Below are positions 16,214 to 25,082 of a stretch of DNA of 64,000 nucleotides, piece after piece. The stretch is from NCBI RefSeq assembly GCF_947494055.1, contig NZ_CANLTR010000004.1, positions 124,001 to 188,000 on the forward strand. The letters are read 5' to 3'. Under the pieces are notes generated by a model, which worked only from the letters and a program-made list of their open reading frames with translations, was not told the DNA's origin and did no database searches. Made by a program: the position numbers and the translations under genes. The DNA comes from an uncultured Jannaschia sp. (GTDB taxonomy: Bacteria; Pseudomonadota; Alphaproteobacteria; Rhodobacterales; Rhodobacteraceae). The stretch's first letter is position 1. Each line of letters opens with the position of its first letter.

Positions 16214-17311
16214 TCAGGTGTTGAAGAGGAAGTGCAGCACGTCGCCGTCCCGGACGACGTAGCCCTTGCCCTCGGCGCGCATCTTGCCGGCCTCCTTGGC
16301 GGCCTGCTCGCCGCCGAGCGACACGAAGTCGTCGTAGGCGATGGTCTCGGCGCGGATGAAACCCTTCTCGAAATCGCCGTGGATCACGCCCGCCGCGCGG
16401 GGCGCGCTCGTGCCGCGACGGATCGTCCAGGCCCGGGCCTCCTTGGGTCCGACCGTGAAGTAGGTCTCCAGCGCGAGAAGCTCGTAGCCCGCGCGGATCA
16501 GACGGTCGAGACCCGGCTCCTCGAGCCCCATCTCGGAGAGGAACTCGGCGGCTTCCGCGTCGGAAAGCTGCGCGATCTCCTCCTCGATCTGGGCGGAGAT
16601 GACGACATGCGCCGCGCCCTGTCGCGCGGCCATTTCGGCGACGGCGGCCGAATGCGCGTTGCCGTCCGCGGCCGACCCCTCGTCGACGTTGCAGACATAG
16701 AGGATCGGCTTCGTCGTCAGGAGCTGCAGCCCGGTCCATGCGCGCGCATCGTCCTCGGTCACGTCGACCGTCCGGGCGGGCTTGCCATCCTCCAGCGCGG
16801 CGAGCGCGGCGTTGAGCAGGCGTTCCTGCTGCACCGCCTCCTTATCGCCGCCCCGCACCTTCCGGCTCAGCCCCTGCAGGCGCTTCTCGATCGATTCCAT
16901 GTCGGCGATCATCAGCTCGGTCTCGATGACCTCGGCATCCTCGACCGGGTTCACCCGTCCCTCGACATGGGTGACGTCGCCATCCTCGAAACAGCGCAGG
17001 ACGTGGGCGATGGCGTCGGTTTCGCGGATGTTGGCGAGGAACTGGTTGCCGAGGCCCTCGCCCTTCGAGGCGCCCTTCACCAGCCCGGCGATGTCGACGA
17101 AGGTCATCCGCGTCGGGATCACCTGCTTCGACTGCGCGATCGCGGCGAGACGTTCGAGGCGCGCGTCGGGCACGGCGACCTCGCCCACGTTCGGCTCGAT
17201 CGTGCAGAAGGGAAAGTTCGCCGCCTGCGCGGCCGCGGTTCGGGTCAGCGCGTTGAAGAGCGTGGACTTGCCCACGTTCGGCAGCCCGACGATGCCCATC
17301 CTGAAGCCCAT
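16214..17311 (-). CDS. ychF: Redox-regulated ATPase YchF (Obg-related)
   Basis: 365 residues, the usual length. The P-loop GLPNVGKSTLFNAL sits at the N-terminus; switch II is FVDIAGLVKGASKGEGLGNQFL, including the hydrophobic replacement typical of the HAS/Obg group. ATP rather than GTP specificity goes with the NVDEGSA (NxxE) motif. A coiled-coil arm and a C-terminal TGS-like domain follow (YFTVGPKEARAWTIRRGTSA ... IHGDFEKGFIRAE). It binds the ribosome and acts in stress responses. Single gene on this strand. Confidence 0.97.
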   Translation of the reverse strand: MGFRMGIVGLPNVGKSTLFNALTRTAAAQAANFPFCTIEPNVGEVAVPDARLERLAAIAQSKQVIPTRMTFVDIAGLVKGASKGEGLGNQFLANIRETDAIAHVLRCFEDGDVTHVEGRVNPVEDAEVIETELMIADMESIEKRLQGLSRKVRGGDKEAVQQERLLNAALAALEDGKPARTVDVTEDDARAWTGLQLLTTKPILYVCNVDEGSAADGNAHSAAVAEMAARQGAAHVVISAQIEEEIAQLSDAEAAEFLSEMGLEEPGLDRLIRAGYELLALETYFTVGPKEARAWTIRRGTSAPRAAGVIHGDFEKGFIRAETIAYDDFVSLGGEQAAKEAGKMRAEGKGYVVRDGDVLHFLFNT

Positions 17312-17371
17312 GATCTCACCCTTCGCTGGAACCGGGGCGTCCCATACGCGCAGGCCGGCGGACCGGCAAGG

Positions 17372-17557
17372 TCAGGCCCTGCGGTTGCGTCCCTCGAAGA
17401 TGACGAACCACGCGAGGAGGATGAACATCGGATGGGTCAACCCGCCCGAGAAGAACAGGGCCGGCAGCCAGATGATGAAGGTCACGATGCTGAGGATCGG
17501 ACGCCCGGCGAGCAGGATCGACAGCGGCGGCAGGAGGATGGCGAGTATGTAGTTCAT
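17372..17557 (-). CDS. YqaE/Pmp3-family membrane peptide
   Basis: 61 residues starting MNYILAILLPPLSILLAGRP, the hallmark of the UPF0057 (Pmp3/YqaE) family: two transmembrane helices joined by a short turn, ending in a charged FEGRNRRA. Homologues affect membrane potential and salt tolerance. The start at 17557 is chosen because upstream in-frame sequence (to 17758) is arginine-rich and unlike the family. Confidence 0.8.
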   Translation of the reverse strand: MNYILAILLPPLSILLAGRPILSIVTFIIWLPALFFSGGLTHPMFILLAWFVIFEGRNRRA

Positions 17558-17696
17558 GCAGGGGAAATGGGGTCGCGCCCGCCGGGCTTCCAGACCTTTC
17601 GTGCCGAAAGGCAGTTGCCTCGGCGATCCGCGGCCGGACGATTGACCCGGGCGCGCAAGTGTCGCACTCCCTCTGGCGAACTGCCCGGGGGTCCTC

Positions 17697-18488
17697 ATGA
17701 CGCGCATCGACGACACCTTCGCCCGCCTGCGTGCGACGAACCGCAAGGCCTTCGTCACCTACATCATGGCCGGCGATCCGGACACGGAGACGACCAAGCG
17801 CATCGTCCGCGGTCTGGGCGACGCGGGCGTGGACGTGATCGAGCTGGGCCTGCCCTTCACCGATCCGATGGCCGACGGGCCGACGATCCAGCTTGCCGGG
17901 CAGCGCGCACTCGACGGCGGCATGACCTTGCAGGGGACGCTCGACATCGTGCGCGACCTGCGCGCGCATGACGACACGACGCCGGTGGTCCTGATGGGCT
18001 ATTACAATCCGATCTATTCGCGGGGCGTCGACCGTTTCCTGGAGGAGGCGCGCGAAGCCGGGGTGGACGGGCTGATCGTCGTGGATTTGCCGCCGGAGGA
18101 GGACGACGAGCTCTGCATTCCGGCGCAGCGGGCGGGGCTGAACTTCATCCGGCTCGCCACGCCGACGACGGATGATCGCCGCTTGCCCAAGGTGCTCGAG
18201 AACACGTCGGGCTTCGTCTACTACGTCTCGATCACCGGGATCACCGGCGCGGGATCGGCCAGCGCCGAGAAGGTCGCGCCGGAGGTCTCGCGGATCAAGG
18301 CCGCGACCGACCTGCCGGTGATCGTGGGCTTCGGCATCAAGACGCCGGACGCCGCGCGCGACATCGCCGCCGTCGCCGATGGCTGCGTCGTCGGCTCCGC
18401 CATCGTGGACCGGATCGGCAAGGGCGACGACGTCGAGGCGGTGCTGGACTATGTCAGGACGCTCGCCGAGGGCGCGCATTCGGGCTGA
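17697..18488 (+). CDS. trpA: Tryptophan synthase alpha subunit
   Basis: 263 residues. It cleaves indole-3-glycerol phosphate to indole and glyceraldehyde 3-phosphate, passing indole to TrpB. Visible landmarks: [12 protein letters not shown], the catalytic Glu in [20 protein letters not shown] (E then D), [13 protein letters not shown], and the phosphate-binding SITGITGAG and [11 protein letters not shown] motifs. trpB and trpF are not in the window. It is transcribed divergently from the Pmp3-like gene. Confidence 0.97.
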   Translation: MTRIDDTFARLRATNRKAFVTYIMAGDPDTETTKRIVRGLGDAGVDVIELGLPFTDPMADGPTIQLAGQRALDGGMTLQGTLDIVRDLRAHDDTTPVVLMGYYNPIYSRGVDRFLEEAREAGVDGLIVVDLPPEEDDELCIPAQRAGLNFIRLATPTTDDRRLPKVLENTSGFVYYVSITGITGAGSASAEKVAPEVSRIKAATDLPVIVGFGIKTPDAARDIAAVADGCVVGSAIVDRIGKGDDVEAVLDYVRTLAEGAHSG

Positions 18489-18489
18489 G

Positions 18490-18840
18490 CTATTCCTCGG
18501 GCAGCACGACTTCGTAACCCACGCTCCAGCCGTGGACGTTGTCATGCGCGCGAAGGATCACGCGCTCCGTGCCGGCCGGGATCCCGACCCCGGACAGCGA
18601 GCGGGTGAACGGCTGTTCGTCGTCGTGCGGGTGGAGTAGTTCACGATGCCCCAGCGGCTCGCCCGCCTCTGTCAGGATGGTCCAGCCGTCGGCATGGTGC
18701 TCCCATCCGGCATCGGCATGGCGGACGGTCACGTCGAAGCGCCATCCGGTCGCGAGCCGCATTGCCTCCACATGCTCGATCACCGGCGTATCGGCGAGGG
18801 CCGGGGCGGCAATGAGGGCAAGGGGCATCAGGACGCGCAT
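18490..18840 (-). CDS. Small secreted/periplasmic protein, unknown function
   Basis: 116 residues with a short signal peptide (MRVLMPLALIAAPALAD, cleavage after ALA). The mature protein is beta-rich with conserved-looking His/Trp positions (FDVTVRHADAGWEHHADGW, HRELLHPHDDEQPFTRSL, VILRAHDNVHGW). It stops two bases after the converging trpA stop and lies three bases after the DUF599 gene on the same strand, probably one operon. His-rich segments could bind a metal; this is inference. Confidence 0.75.
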   Translation of the reverse strand: MRVLMPLALIAAPALADTPVIEHVEAMRLATGWRFDVTVRHADAGWEHHADGWTILTEAGEPLGHRELLHPHDDEQPFTRSLSGVGIPAGTERVILRAHDNVHGWSVGYEVVLPEE

Positions 18841-18843
18841 GGC

Positions 18844-19530
18844 TCAGTCCTCCATCAGGACGCTGCGCGACGTCGAGGCGAATTCGCGCGACAGCACCGT
18901 CCAGCCGATCGCCGCCACGGCAAGGAGGAGGGGCAGGGGGCCGAGGATCCAGGCCAGTGCGGCGAAGGCGAAATAGACGGAGCGGAGCCCGCGGTTGAAG
19001 TTCATCGCCGCGCGGATGTTGATCTCCGCCGCCTTGGCGGCACGGATGAGTGCCTGCGGGTCGGTCACGTCGTTCGGCACCGACGCCATCACCACGGCAC
19101 AATAGCCGAACAGGCGGTTCGACCAGATGAACTTGAAGACGGCATGAGTCAGGAACAGCGCGACCAGGGCGAGCTTCGTCTGCCAGAATGCCACCGGATG
19201 GCCCTCGACGCCGATGCCCATCACCGCGTCGTCCAGACGCTCGGCATTGCCCGCGAGCGCCAGCACGCCGCCGACGGCGATCATCGCGCCCGAGGCGAGG
19301 AAGGTCGTGCCCTGCCGCAGCGACCCCAGGATCGTCGCGTCGAAGATGCGCGGCTGCCGGGTCAGCATCTCCACCATCCAGTCGCGTCGGTAGGCGTTCA
19401 TCAGGCGGCTGACCGAGATGCGGCGCGCGGGCGGGTTCTCGATCACCCAGCCGGCCAGACCCCAGCTGCCGAGGAGGACGAGGACGGCAACCGCATCGAG
19501 CGGCGAGAAGAAGGTCAGAAGGTCCGGCAT
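18844..19530 (-). CDS. DUF599 membrane protein
   Basis: 228 residues with the DUF599 signature: an N-terminal transmembrane segment (LDAVAVLVLLGSWGLAGWVIE), the conserved MNAYRRDWMVEMLTR motif and FDATILGSLRQGTTFLAS. Further membrane segments (VLALAGN, LALVALFLTHAVFKFIWSNRLF) and AAEINIRAAMNFNRGLRSVYFAFAALAW follow. Function unknown across the family. It is translated just ahead of the small secreted protein. Confidence 0.85.
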   Translation of the reverse strand: MPDLLTFFSPLDAVAVLVLLGSWGLAGWVIENPPARRISVSRLMNAYRRDWMVEMLTRQPRIFDATILGSLRQGTTFLASGAMIAVGGVLALAGNAERLDDAVMGIGVEGHPVAFWQTKLALVALFLTHAVFKFIWSNRLFGYCAVVMASVPNDVTDPQALIRAAKAAEINIRAAMNFNRGLRSVYFAFAALAWILGPLPLLLAVAAIGWTVLSREFASTSRSVLMED

Positions 19531-19615
19531 CGCACGGACGTCCTAGCAGGCGGGGACCGGTTTGCCTCCGGCAAATTTGGCGATATCTTGAGAAAGCCGC
19601 CGGAGGAGACGCGTC

Positions 19616-21046
19616 ATGGAAATGCCAAAGGTCGATCCCTTCACGCTCGCCCGCAAGGACGAGCTCGTCCGTGCCCTGGGCGCGGTCCTGCCCGAGGACG
19701 CGATCGTGTACGCGGAGACGGAGTTGCGCGCCTACGAATGCGACGGGCTGACCGCCTACAAATGCCCGCCGCTCGCCGTCGTCCTGCCGCGCAGCACCGA
19801 GGAAGTCTCGCATGTCCTGCGCATCTGTCACGACATGGACATTCCCGTCGTCCCGCGCGGGGCCGGGACCTCGCTCGCGGGCGGCTCGTTGCCCACGGCC
19901 GACTCGGTGATCCTGGGCGTGGCCCGCCTGACCGATGTGCTCGAGGTCAATTACGACGACCGCTTCATCCGCGTGCAGACTGGCCGCACCAACCTGTCGG
20001 TCACCGGCGCGGTGGAGGCGGACGGGTTCTTCTACGCGCCCGACCCCTCCTCGCAGCTCGCCTGCGCCATCGCCGGCAACATCGCGATGAACTCCGGCGG
20101 GGCGCATTGCCTGAAATACGGGGTGACGACCAACAACCTTCTGGGCGTGACGCTGGTGCAGATGGACGGCACCGTGGTCGAGATCGGCGGGGCGCACATG
20201 GATGCGGGCGGGCTCGACCTGCTCGGCGTCGTCTGCGGCTCCGAGGGTCAGCTCGGCGTGGTGACCGAGGCGGTGCTGCGCGTGCTGCCCAAGCCCGAGG
20301 GTGCGCGCCCCGTGCTGATCGCCTTCGACGACAACGAGACGGCGGGCGCCTGCGTCGCCGACATCATCAAGGCCGGCGTCCTGCCGGTCGCGATCGAGTT
20401 CATGGACCGCCCGGTGATCCGGGCGAGCGAGGCCTTCGCCGGCGCGGGCTATCCGGACGTGGAGGCGCTGCTCATCGTCGAGGTCGAAGGGTCCGAGGCG
20501 GAGATCGACGAGCAGCTCGGCCTGATCGAGGAAATCGCCCGGCGCCACGAACCCGTCGAGCTGCGTCGCTCGACCTCCGACGACGAGAGCGCGCGCATCT
20601 GGCTCGGCCGGAAGTCGGCCTTCGGCGCGATGGGGCAGATCAACGATTACATGTGCCTCGACGGCACGATCCCGGTGAGCGAACTGCCGCGCGTGCTGCG
20701 CGGCATCTCCGATCTGTCGGACCGCTACGGACTGAAGGTCGGCAACGTCTTCCACGCGGGCGACGGCAACATGCATCCGCTGATCCTGTTCGACGCCAAC
20801 AAGGCGGGCGACCTAGAGCTCTGCGAGGAGATGGGGGCCGAGATCCTCAAGCTCTGCGTCGAGGTAGGCGGTTGCCTGACGGGCGAGCACGGCGTCGGCG
20901 TCGAGAAGCGGGACCTGATGGGCCACCAGTTCACGGCGGACGACATGGAGGTTCAGATGCGGGTGAAGGACGTGTTCGACCCGAAGTGGTTGCTGAACCC
21001 CGCCAAGGTCTTCCCGCTCGCGACCACCGCTGAGCGCCGCGCCTGA
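19616..21046 (+). CDS. glcD: Glycolate oxidase FAD-binding subunit GlcD
   Basis: 476 residues of the FAD-linked oxidase (VAO/PCMH) family. The FAD-binding PCMH region has VPRGAGTSLAGGSLPTADS, FFYAPDPSSQLACAIAGNIAMNSGGAHCLKYG and GSEGQLGVVTEAVLRVLP. The C-terminal cap ends with GNVFHAGDGNMHP and EVGGCLTGEHGVGVEKRDLM. With GlcE and GlcF it oxidises glycolate to glyoxylate at the membrane. First gene of glcDEF. Confidence 0.95.
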   Translation: MEMPKVDPFTLARKDELVRALGAVLPEDAIVYAETELRAYECDGLTAYKCPPLAVVLPRSTEEVSHVLRICHDMDIPVVPRGAGTSLAGGSLPTADSVILGVARLTDVLEVNYDDRFIRVQTGRTNLSVTGAVEADGFFYAPDPSSQLACAIAGNIAMNSGGAHCLKYGVTTNNLLGVTLVQMDGTVVEIGGAHMDAGGLDLLGVVCGSEGQLGVVTEAVLRVLPKPEGARPVLIAFDDNETAGACVADIIKAGVLPVAIEFMDRPVIRASEAFAGAGYPDVEALLIVEVEGSEAEIDEQLGLIEEIARRHEPVELRRSTSDDESARIWLGRKSAFGAMGQINDYMCLDGTIPVSELPRVLRGISDLSDRYGLKVGNVFHAGDGNMHPLILFDANKAGDLELCEEMGAEILKLCVEVGGCLTGEHGVGVEKRDLMGHQFTADDMEVQMRVKDVFDPKWLLNPAKVFPLATTAERRA

Positions 21047-21101
21047 TGCGAATGGCGGCGCCTCCGGCGGGGATATTTACGAAGCAAAGACGGATGGGGC
21101 G

Positions 21102-22184
21102 GTGCTGAGACCCGAGACCGAGGCGGAACTGGCCGAGATCGTGCGCGGCGCGAACGGACCCCTGGCCGTGCAGGGCGGCGCGACGCGTCACATGCCGGCC
21201 GAGGGCGACGGGCTGACGACGGCGGGGCTGTCTGGAATCACGCTCTACGAGCCGGGCGCGCTGACGCTCGTCGTACGAGCCGGGACGCCGATGGCCGAGA
21301 TCGAGGCGGCGTTGGAGGCGGAGGGGCAGCGCCTGCCGTTCGAGCCGATGGACCATCGCGGGCTTCTCGGGACCGAGGGGGTGCCGACCATCGGCGGGGC
21401 GGTCGCGCTTAACGTGTCGGGGCCGCGCCGGGTGACCGTCGGGGCTTGCCGGGATTCGCTCATCGGAGTGCGCTTCGTGGACGGCGAGGGGCGCGTGGTG
21501 AAGAACGGAGGGCGGGTGATGAAGAACGTGACGGGATACGACCTGGTGAAGCTTCTCGCCGGATCGCGCGGCCGGCTCGGCATCCTGAGCGAGGTAAGCT
21601 TCAAGGTCCTCCCCGCAGCCGCGACGGAGGCAACGCTGCGGCTCGACGGCCTGTCGGTGGCCGAGGCAGTCCGCGCGATGGCGTCGGGCCTGACCTCGCC
21701 TTTCGAGGTGAACGCGGCCGCCCACGATCCCGCCGCGGGAGCGACCTGGCTCCGGATCGAGGGGCTGGCGGGATCGGTCGATTATCGCGCCGGTGAACTT
21801 GCGGGTCGGCTCGCCGCCTTCGGGACGACGACCCGGCTCGACCTCGCCGATTCGGCACGCATCTGGCGCGGGGTGCGCGATGCGGAGGCGATGGCGGGGC
21901 CGGGCGATGTCTGGCGCATCCACGCGCGGCCGAGCCATGCCCCCGAACTCGTCGCCCGTGCCGGGGCGGAGGCGGTGCTGCTCGACTGGGGCGGGGGGCT
22001 AATCTGGGTTCGCGTGGCGGAGGGGACGGAACTGCGCGCCCGGCTCGGATCGTTCGATGGCCACGCCACGCGCGTGCGCGGCGGGGTCGACCTGCCGCCC
22101 GAGGTACCGGCGATCGCGGCGCTGACGGCCGGCTTGCGCGCGAAGTTCGATCCGCGGGGCGTCCTCGCCGGGGCAGGAGCCTGA
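21102..22184 (+). CDS. glcE: Glycolate oxidase subunit GlcE
   Basis: 360 residues from a GTG at 21102, 55 bases after glcD. A second, shorter FAD-linked-oxidase-type subunit: QGGATRHMPAEGDGLTTAGLSG, the PCMH motif GVPTIGGAVALNVSGPRRVTVGACRD and VKNGGRVMKNVTGYDLVKLLAGSRGRLGILSEVSFKVLP. These match GlcE rather than GlcD. It is needed for activity of the complex. One base separates its stop from glcF. Confidence 0.93.
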   Translation: MLRPETEAELAEIVRGANGPLAVQGGATRHMPAEGDGLTTAGLSGITLYEPGALTLVVRAGTPMAEIEAALEAEGQRLPFEPMDHRGLLGTEGVPTIGGAVALNVSGPRRVTVGACRDSLIGVRFVDGEGRVVKNGGRVMKNVTGYDLVKLLAGSRGRLGILSEVSFKVLPAAATEATLRLDGLSVAEAVRAMASGLTSPFEVNAAAHDPAAGATWLRIEGLAGSVDYRAGELAGRLAAFGTTTRLDLADSARIWRGVRDAEAMAGPGDVWRIHARPSHAPELVARAGAEAVLLDWGGGLIWVRVAEGTELRARLGSFDGHATRVRGGVDLPPEVPAIAALTAGLRAKFDPRGVLAGAGA

Positions 22185-22185
22185 G

Positions 22186-23586
22186 ATGCAGACGACCTTC
22201 ACGCCCGAGCAACTCGCCGATCCGGACACGAAACGCTCGAACGAGATCCTGCGCGCATGCGTCCATTGCGGGTTCTGCACGGCGACCTGCCCGACCTATC
22301 AGGTCCTGGGTGACGAGCTCGATTCTCCGCGCGGTCGCATCTACCTCATCAAGGACATGCTCGAGAGCGGGCGCGACGCCGACGAGAAGACGGTCAAGCA
22401 TATCGACCGCTGCCTCTCCTGCCTGGCCTGCATGACGACCTGTCCCTCGGGCGTGCACTACATGCATCTGGTCGATCACGCCCGGGCGCATATCGAGCGG
22501 ACCTACCGACGACCGCTCATGGACCGGATGCTGCGCTGGACGCTGGCCCGGATCCTGCCCTATCCGGGGCGCTTCCGGCTGGCGCTGCTGGGCGCGAAGC
22601 TCGGCCGCCCCTTCGCGCGGCTGATGCCGGATGCGCGTCTCAGGGCGATGATCGCGATGGCGCCGAAGACGATCCCGCCGGTGAGCCGAAATGACGATCC
22701 GCAGACCTTTCCGGCGGCCGAGCGGAAGATGCGCGTCGCGCTGATGACGGGCTGTGCGCAGAAGGCGCTCAACACCGACATCAACGATGCGACGATCCGG
22801 CTGCTGACCCGACTCGGCGCGGAGGTGGTCGTGGCGAAGGGCGCGGGCTGCTGTGGCGCGCTCACGCATCACATGGGTAAGGCCGACGAAAGCCATGCCT
22901 TCGCGGCCCGCAACATCGAGGCCTGGAGTGCGGAGATGGCGGGCGGGGGGCTCGACGCGATCGTCGTCAACACCTCCGGCTGCGGCACGACGGTCAAGGA
23001 TTACGGCCACATGTTCCGCAACGATCCGCTGGCGGAGAAGGCCGCGAAGGTCAGCGCGCTCGCGAAGGACGTGTCCGAAGTGCTGCTGGACCTGCTGCCG
23101 GAGGACCATCCGTTCGAGATACCCCTGCGGCCGGCCCGCGACGGGGTCGGCGGCATCCCGACCGAGCACGTTCCCGAGACCGAGGGGCACGGGCCGCTGC
23201 GCGTGGCCTATCACGCGGCCTGCTCGTTGCAGCACGGACAACAGGTGAAGGCCGCACCCAAGACGCTTCTTGCGCGGGCGGGCTTCACCGTGGTCGAGCC
23301 GATCGACGCGCATCTCTGCTGCGGCAGCGCGGGAACCTACAACCTGATGCAGCCCGAGATCGCGGGTGAGTTGAAGCGGCGCAAGGTCGCGACGCTGGAG
23401 GCACGCAAGCCGGACGTGATCGCGGCCGGCAATATCGGCTGCATGATGCAGATCGGCGGCGGCACGCAGGTCCCGGTCGTCCACACGGTGGAGTTGCTGG
23501 ATTGGGCGACGGGCGGGCCGGTCCCTCCGGTCATTGCGGCGTCGGGGGCGGCGCGTCCTGCGCGGGTGCCTGACCTGACTGCCTGA
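22186..23586 (+). CDS. glcF: Glycolate oxidase iron-sulfur subunit GlcF
   Basis: 466 residues. Two [4Fe-4S] motifs near the N-terminus (CVHCGFCTATCPTY and CLSCLACMTTCPSG) and two cysteine-rich CCG domains (GAGCCGALTHHMG and LCCGSAGTYN) define the heterodisulfide-reductase-like electron-transfer subunit. It passes electrons from the GlcD/E flavins to the quinone pool. Length is slightly above the usual ~410-440. Confidence 0.95.
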   Translation: MQTTFTPEQLADPDTKRSNEILRACVHCGFCTATCPTYQVLGDELDSPRGRIYLIKDMLESGRDADEKTVKHIDRCLSCLACMTTCPSGVHYMHLVDHARAHIERTYRRPLMDRMLRWTLARILPYPGRFRLALLGAKLGRPFARLMPDARLRAMIAMAPKTIPPVSRNDDPQTFPAAERKMRVALMTGCAQKALNTDINDATIRLLTRLGAEVVVAKGAGCCGALTHHMGKADESHAFAARNIEAWSAEMAGGGLDAIVVNTSGCGTTVKDYGHMFRNDPLAEKAAKVSALAKDVSEVLLDLLPEDHPFEIPLRPARDGVGGIPTEHVPETEGHGPLRVAYHAACSLQHGQQVKAAPKTLLARAGFTVVEPIDAHLCCGSAGTYNLMQPEIAGELKRRKVATLEARKPDVIAAGNIGCMMQIGGGTQVPVVHTVELLDWATGGPVPPVIAASGAARPARVPDLTA

Positions 23587-24076
23587 CTACAAGCCATATG
23601 AGCGACGCCTCCCGCCATCGCTCGATCTTCGCGCGACCTCGGTCATGTTGCCCGGAAGACGCGCAGATCAGGCTGGGCGCCGACCAATTCCCATCTGAAC
23701 TCCGGCAGATGGCAAGGGCCGACTGATCGGAGAAGTGGGCCTGGACGTAGACGTTCTGAGGTGTTGCTCGCTGCGTCCCTGCTCGTCGTCGGGCGCTTCC
23801 GGGGCATGCCAATGGCATGCCCCGTATCCTGGGCATGGCGATTTGCAGGCGGTCGGCTGGTTGGACCCCGAGCGCGGCTGAGACTGATCCGCCGCGCTGA
23901 TCACGCCGAAGGTCTTCAGGCCCGCGGCAGATTTCCTCCGGGATTCGTTGCCTTAGCACCGGACCTGCAGAAGGTGGGCGTGCGCCTCGCGGCCTCGGAC
24001 GCGAGGAAGACTGCCGTGCGTCACTGAGCCACGGTCAGGCTTGACCCCGGGCCGGGACAGGCCACCATCCAACGGC
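23587..24076 (+). other. 490-base stretch without a convincing gene
   Basis: Frames of up to about 90 codons exist on both strands (e.g. 23761-24027 plus, 23668-23904 minus), but none has protein-like composition, a good ribosome-binding site or a family motif. The only distinct structure is the hairpin at 23800-23824. It may be an eroded gene. Confidence 0.5.
23800..23824. repeat. Perfect inverted repeat, 11-bp arms with a 3-base loop
   Basis: CGGGGCATGCC and GGCATGCCCCG flank AAT. There is no T tract, so it is not a standard intrinsic terminator. It could be a REP-like element or a transcript-end hairpin for glcDEF. Confidence 0.7.
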
Positions 24077-24625
24077 ATGTTCGTCTGGTCCCCGATCGCC
24101 ATACTCCTCTGTGCTGCCGGCCCGGTGCTGGCGGAATGCCCGCCAAACCCGGACATCGCGGCAGATATCGACCGGCTTCTCGACGATGTGCAGGGTGCAG
24201 AGAGCGCGAACGCGGCGCGGCAGATCTCGAACGAGATGTGGACCCTTTGGGCCAAGGCCCCCGACGACGACGCACAACGGATGCTCGACGACGGGATGGC
24301 GCGGCGGGCGGCTTTCGATCTCGACGGGGCCATCGCGGCCTTCGACCGGCTGGTCGCGTATTGCCCCGATTATGCCGAAGGCTACAACCAGCGCGCCTTT
24401 GCCCAGTTCATCCGCGAGGACTACGCCGCCGCGCTGCCCGACCTCGAACGCGCCATCGCGTTGCGCCCCCGGCATGTTGCGGCGATCGCGGGCAAGGGTC
24501 TGACCCTGATCCAGCTGGGGCGCATCCGCGAGGGCCAGGACGCAATCCGCGCGGCGCTCGAATTCAACCCTTGGCTGAGCGAGCGGCAATATCTCCTGAT
24601 CGAGCCCGACGGGACTGATCTCTGA
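24077..24625 (+). CDS. Exported tetratricopeptide-repeat protein
   Basis: 182 residues from the ATG at 24077, which opens a signal peptide (MFVWSPIAILLCAAGPVLA before EC); the frame extends upstream to 24041 but without a sensible N-terminus. After a helical region, two to three TPR-like units are visible (AAFDLDGAIAAFDRLVAYCPDYAEGYNQRA, then FIREDYAAALPDLERAIALRPR, then LIQLGRIREGQDAIRAALEFNPW). A periplasmic scaffold for protein-protein contacts is likely; the partner is unknown. Confidence 0.85.
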   Translation: MFVWSPIAILLCAAGPVLAECPPNPDIAADIDRLLDDVQGAESANAARQISNEMWTLWAKAPDDDAQRMLDDGMARRAAFDLDGAIAAFDRLVAYCPDYAEGYNQRAFAQFIREDYAAALPDLERAIALRPRHVAAIAGKGLTLIQLGRIREGQDAIRAALEFNPWLSERQYLLIEPDGTDL

Positions 24626-24777
24626 GCTTGCGCTCCGCCTGTCTCGCAGGCGTGCGGACGTGGCGGGACGGTCGCGGCCAGACAAAAAATCGCAACCGCG
24701 GCCGATGATGCCGTTCAGATCGGTGGCCTGACCCGATACGCAGGGACATGGGACCAGAACTGGCACCCACGCGCCGT

Positions 24778-24863
24778 GCGGGCGTGGTGGAATGGTAGAC
24801 ACATGGCACTTAAAATGCCTGGGCCGGAAGGCCGTGCCGGTTCGAGTCCGGCCGCCCGCACCA
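24778..24863 (+). tRNA. tRNA-Leu(TAA)
   Basis: GCGGGCG...CGCCCGC acceptor stem, class II variable arm and encoded CCA (24861-24863). The anticodon TAA is at 24811-24813 in the loop CTTAAAA. The anticodon stem has a T-T mismatch at its outermost pair. Confidence 0.96.
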
Positions 24864-25071
24864 TGTTCCGGCCCGGCCGCAGCTATTCGACGACGACGTT
24901 CGCTGACCGGCTGCAATGAAAACGGCCGCCAATGCATGCGCAAGCGTGACCCCCGCGCAGCGATGCGCACAACAGGGACCGGGGAGATCCATGCGAAATG
25001 GTGCCTCGATCGAAGGGGTCGGGAACTGCATGACCCACGCGCTGTTTTTCTGCGGGCGGCCGGCGAGGCGC

Positions 25072-25077
25072 AGGAGG
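25072..25077 (+). promoter_or_regulatory. Shine-Dalgarno AGGAGG deciding a TTG start of ackA
   Basis: A full AGGAGG lies five bases before TTG at 25083. The TTG places the family's N-terminal strand ([15 protein letters not shown]) at residue 2, so it fixes the start despite an open frame reaching back into the tRNA. Confidence 0.8.
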
Positions 25078-25082
25078 CATTC

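Noticed and set aside
17558-17758. N-terminal extension of the Pmp3-like peptide
   Set aside because: The extra residues are Arg/Gly-rich and unlike the family, which begins at the MNYILAILLPP start.
16142-17971. Plus-strand frame of about 600 codons opposite ychF
   Set aside because: Composition is typical of the complement of a high-GC gene and it collides with the true start of trpA.
23761-24027. Possible small plus-strand gene after glcF
   Set aside because: No ribosome-binding site, no family pattern, and composition like random high-GC sequence.
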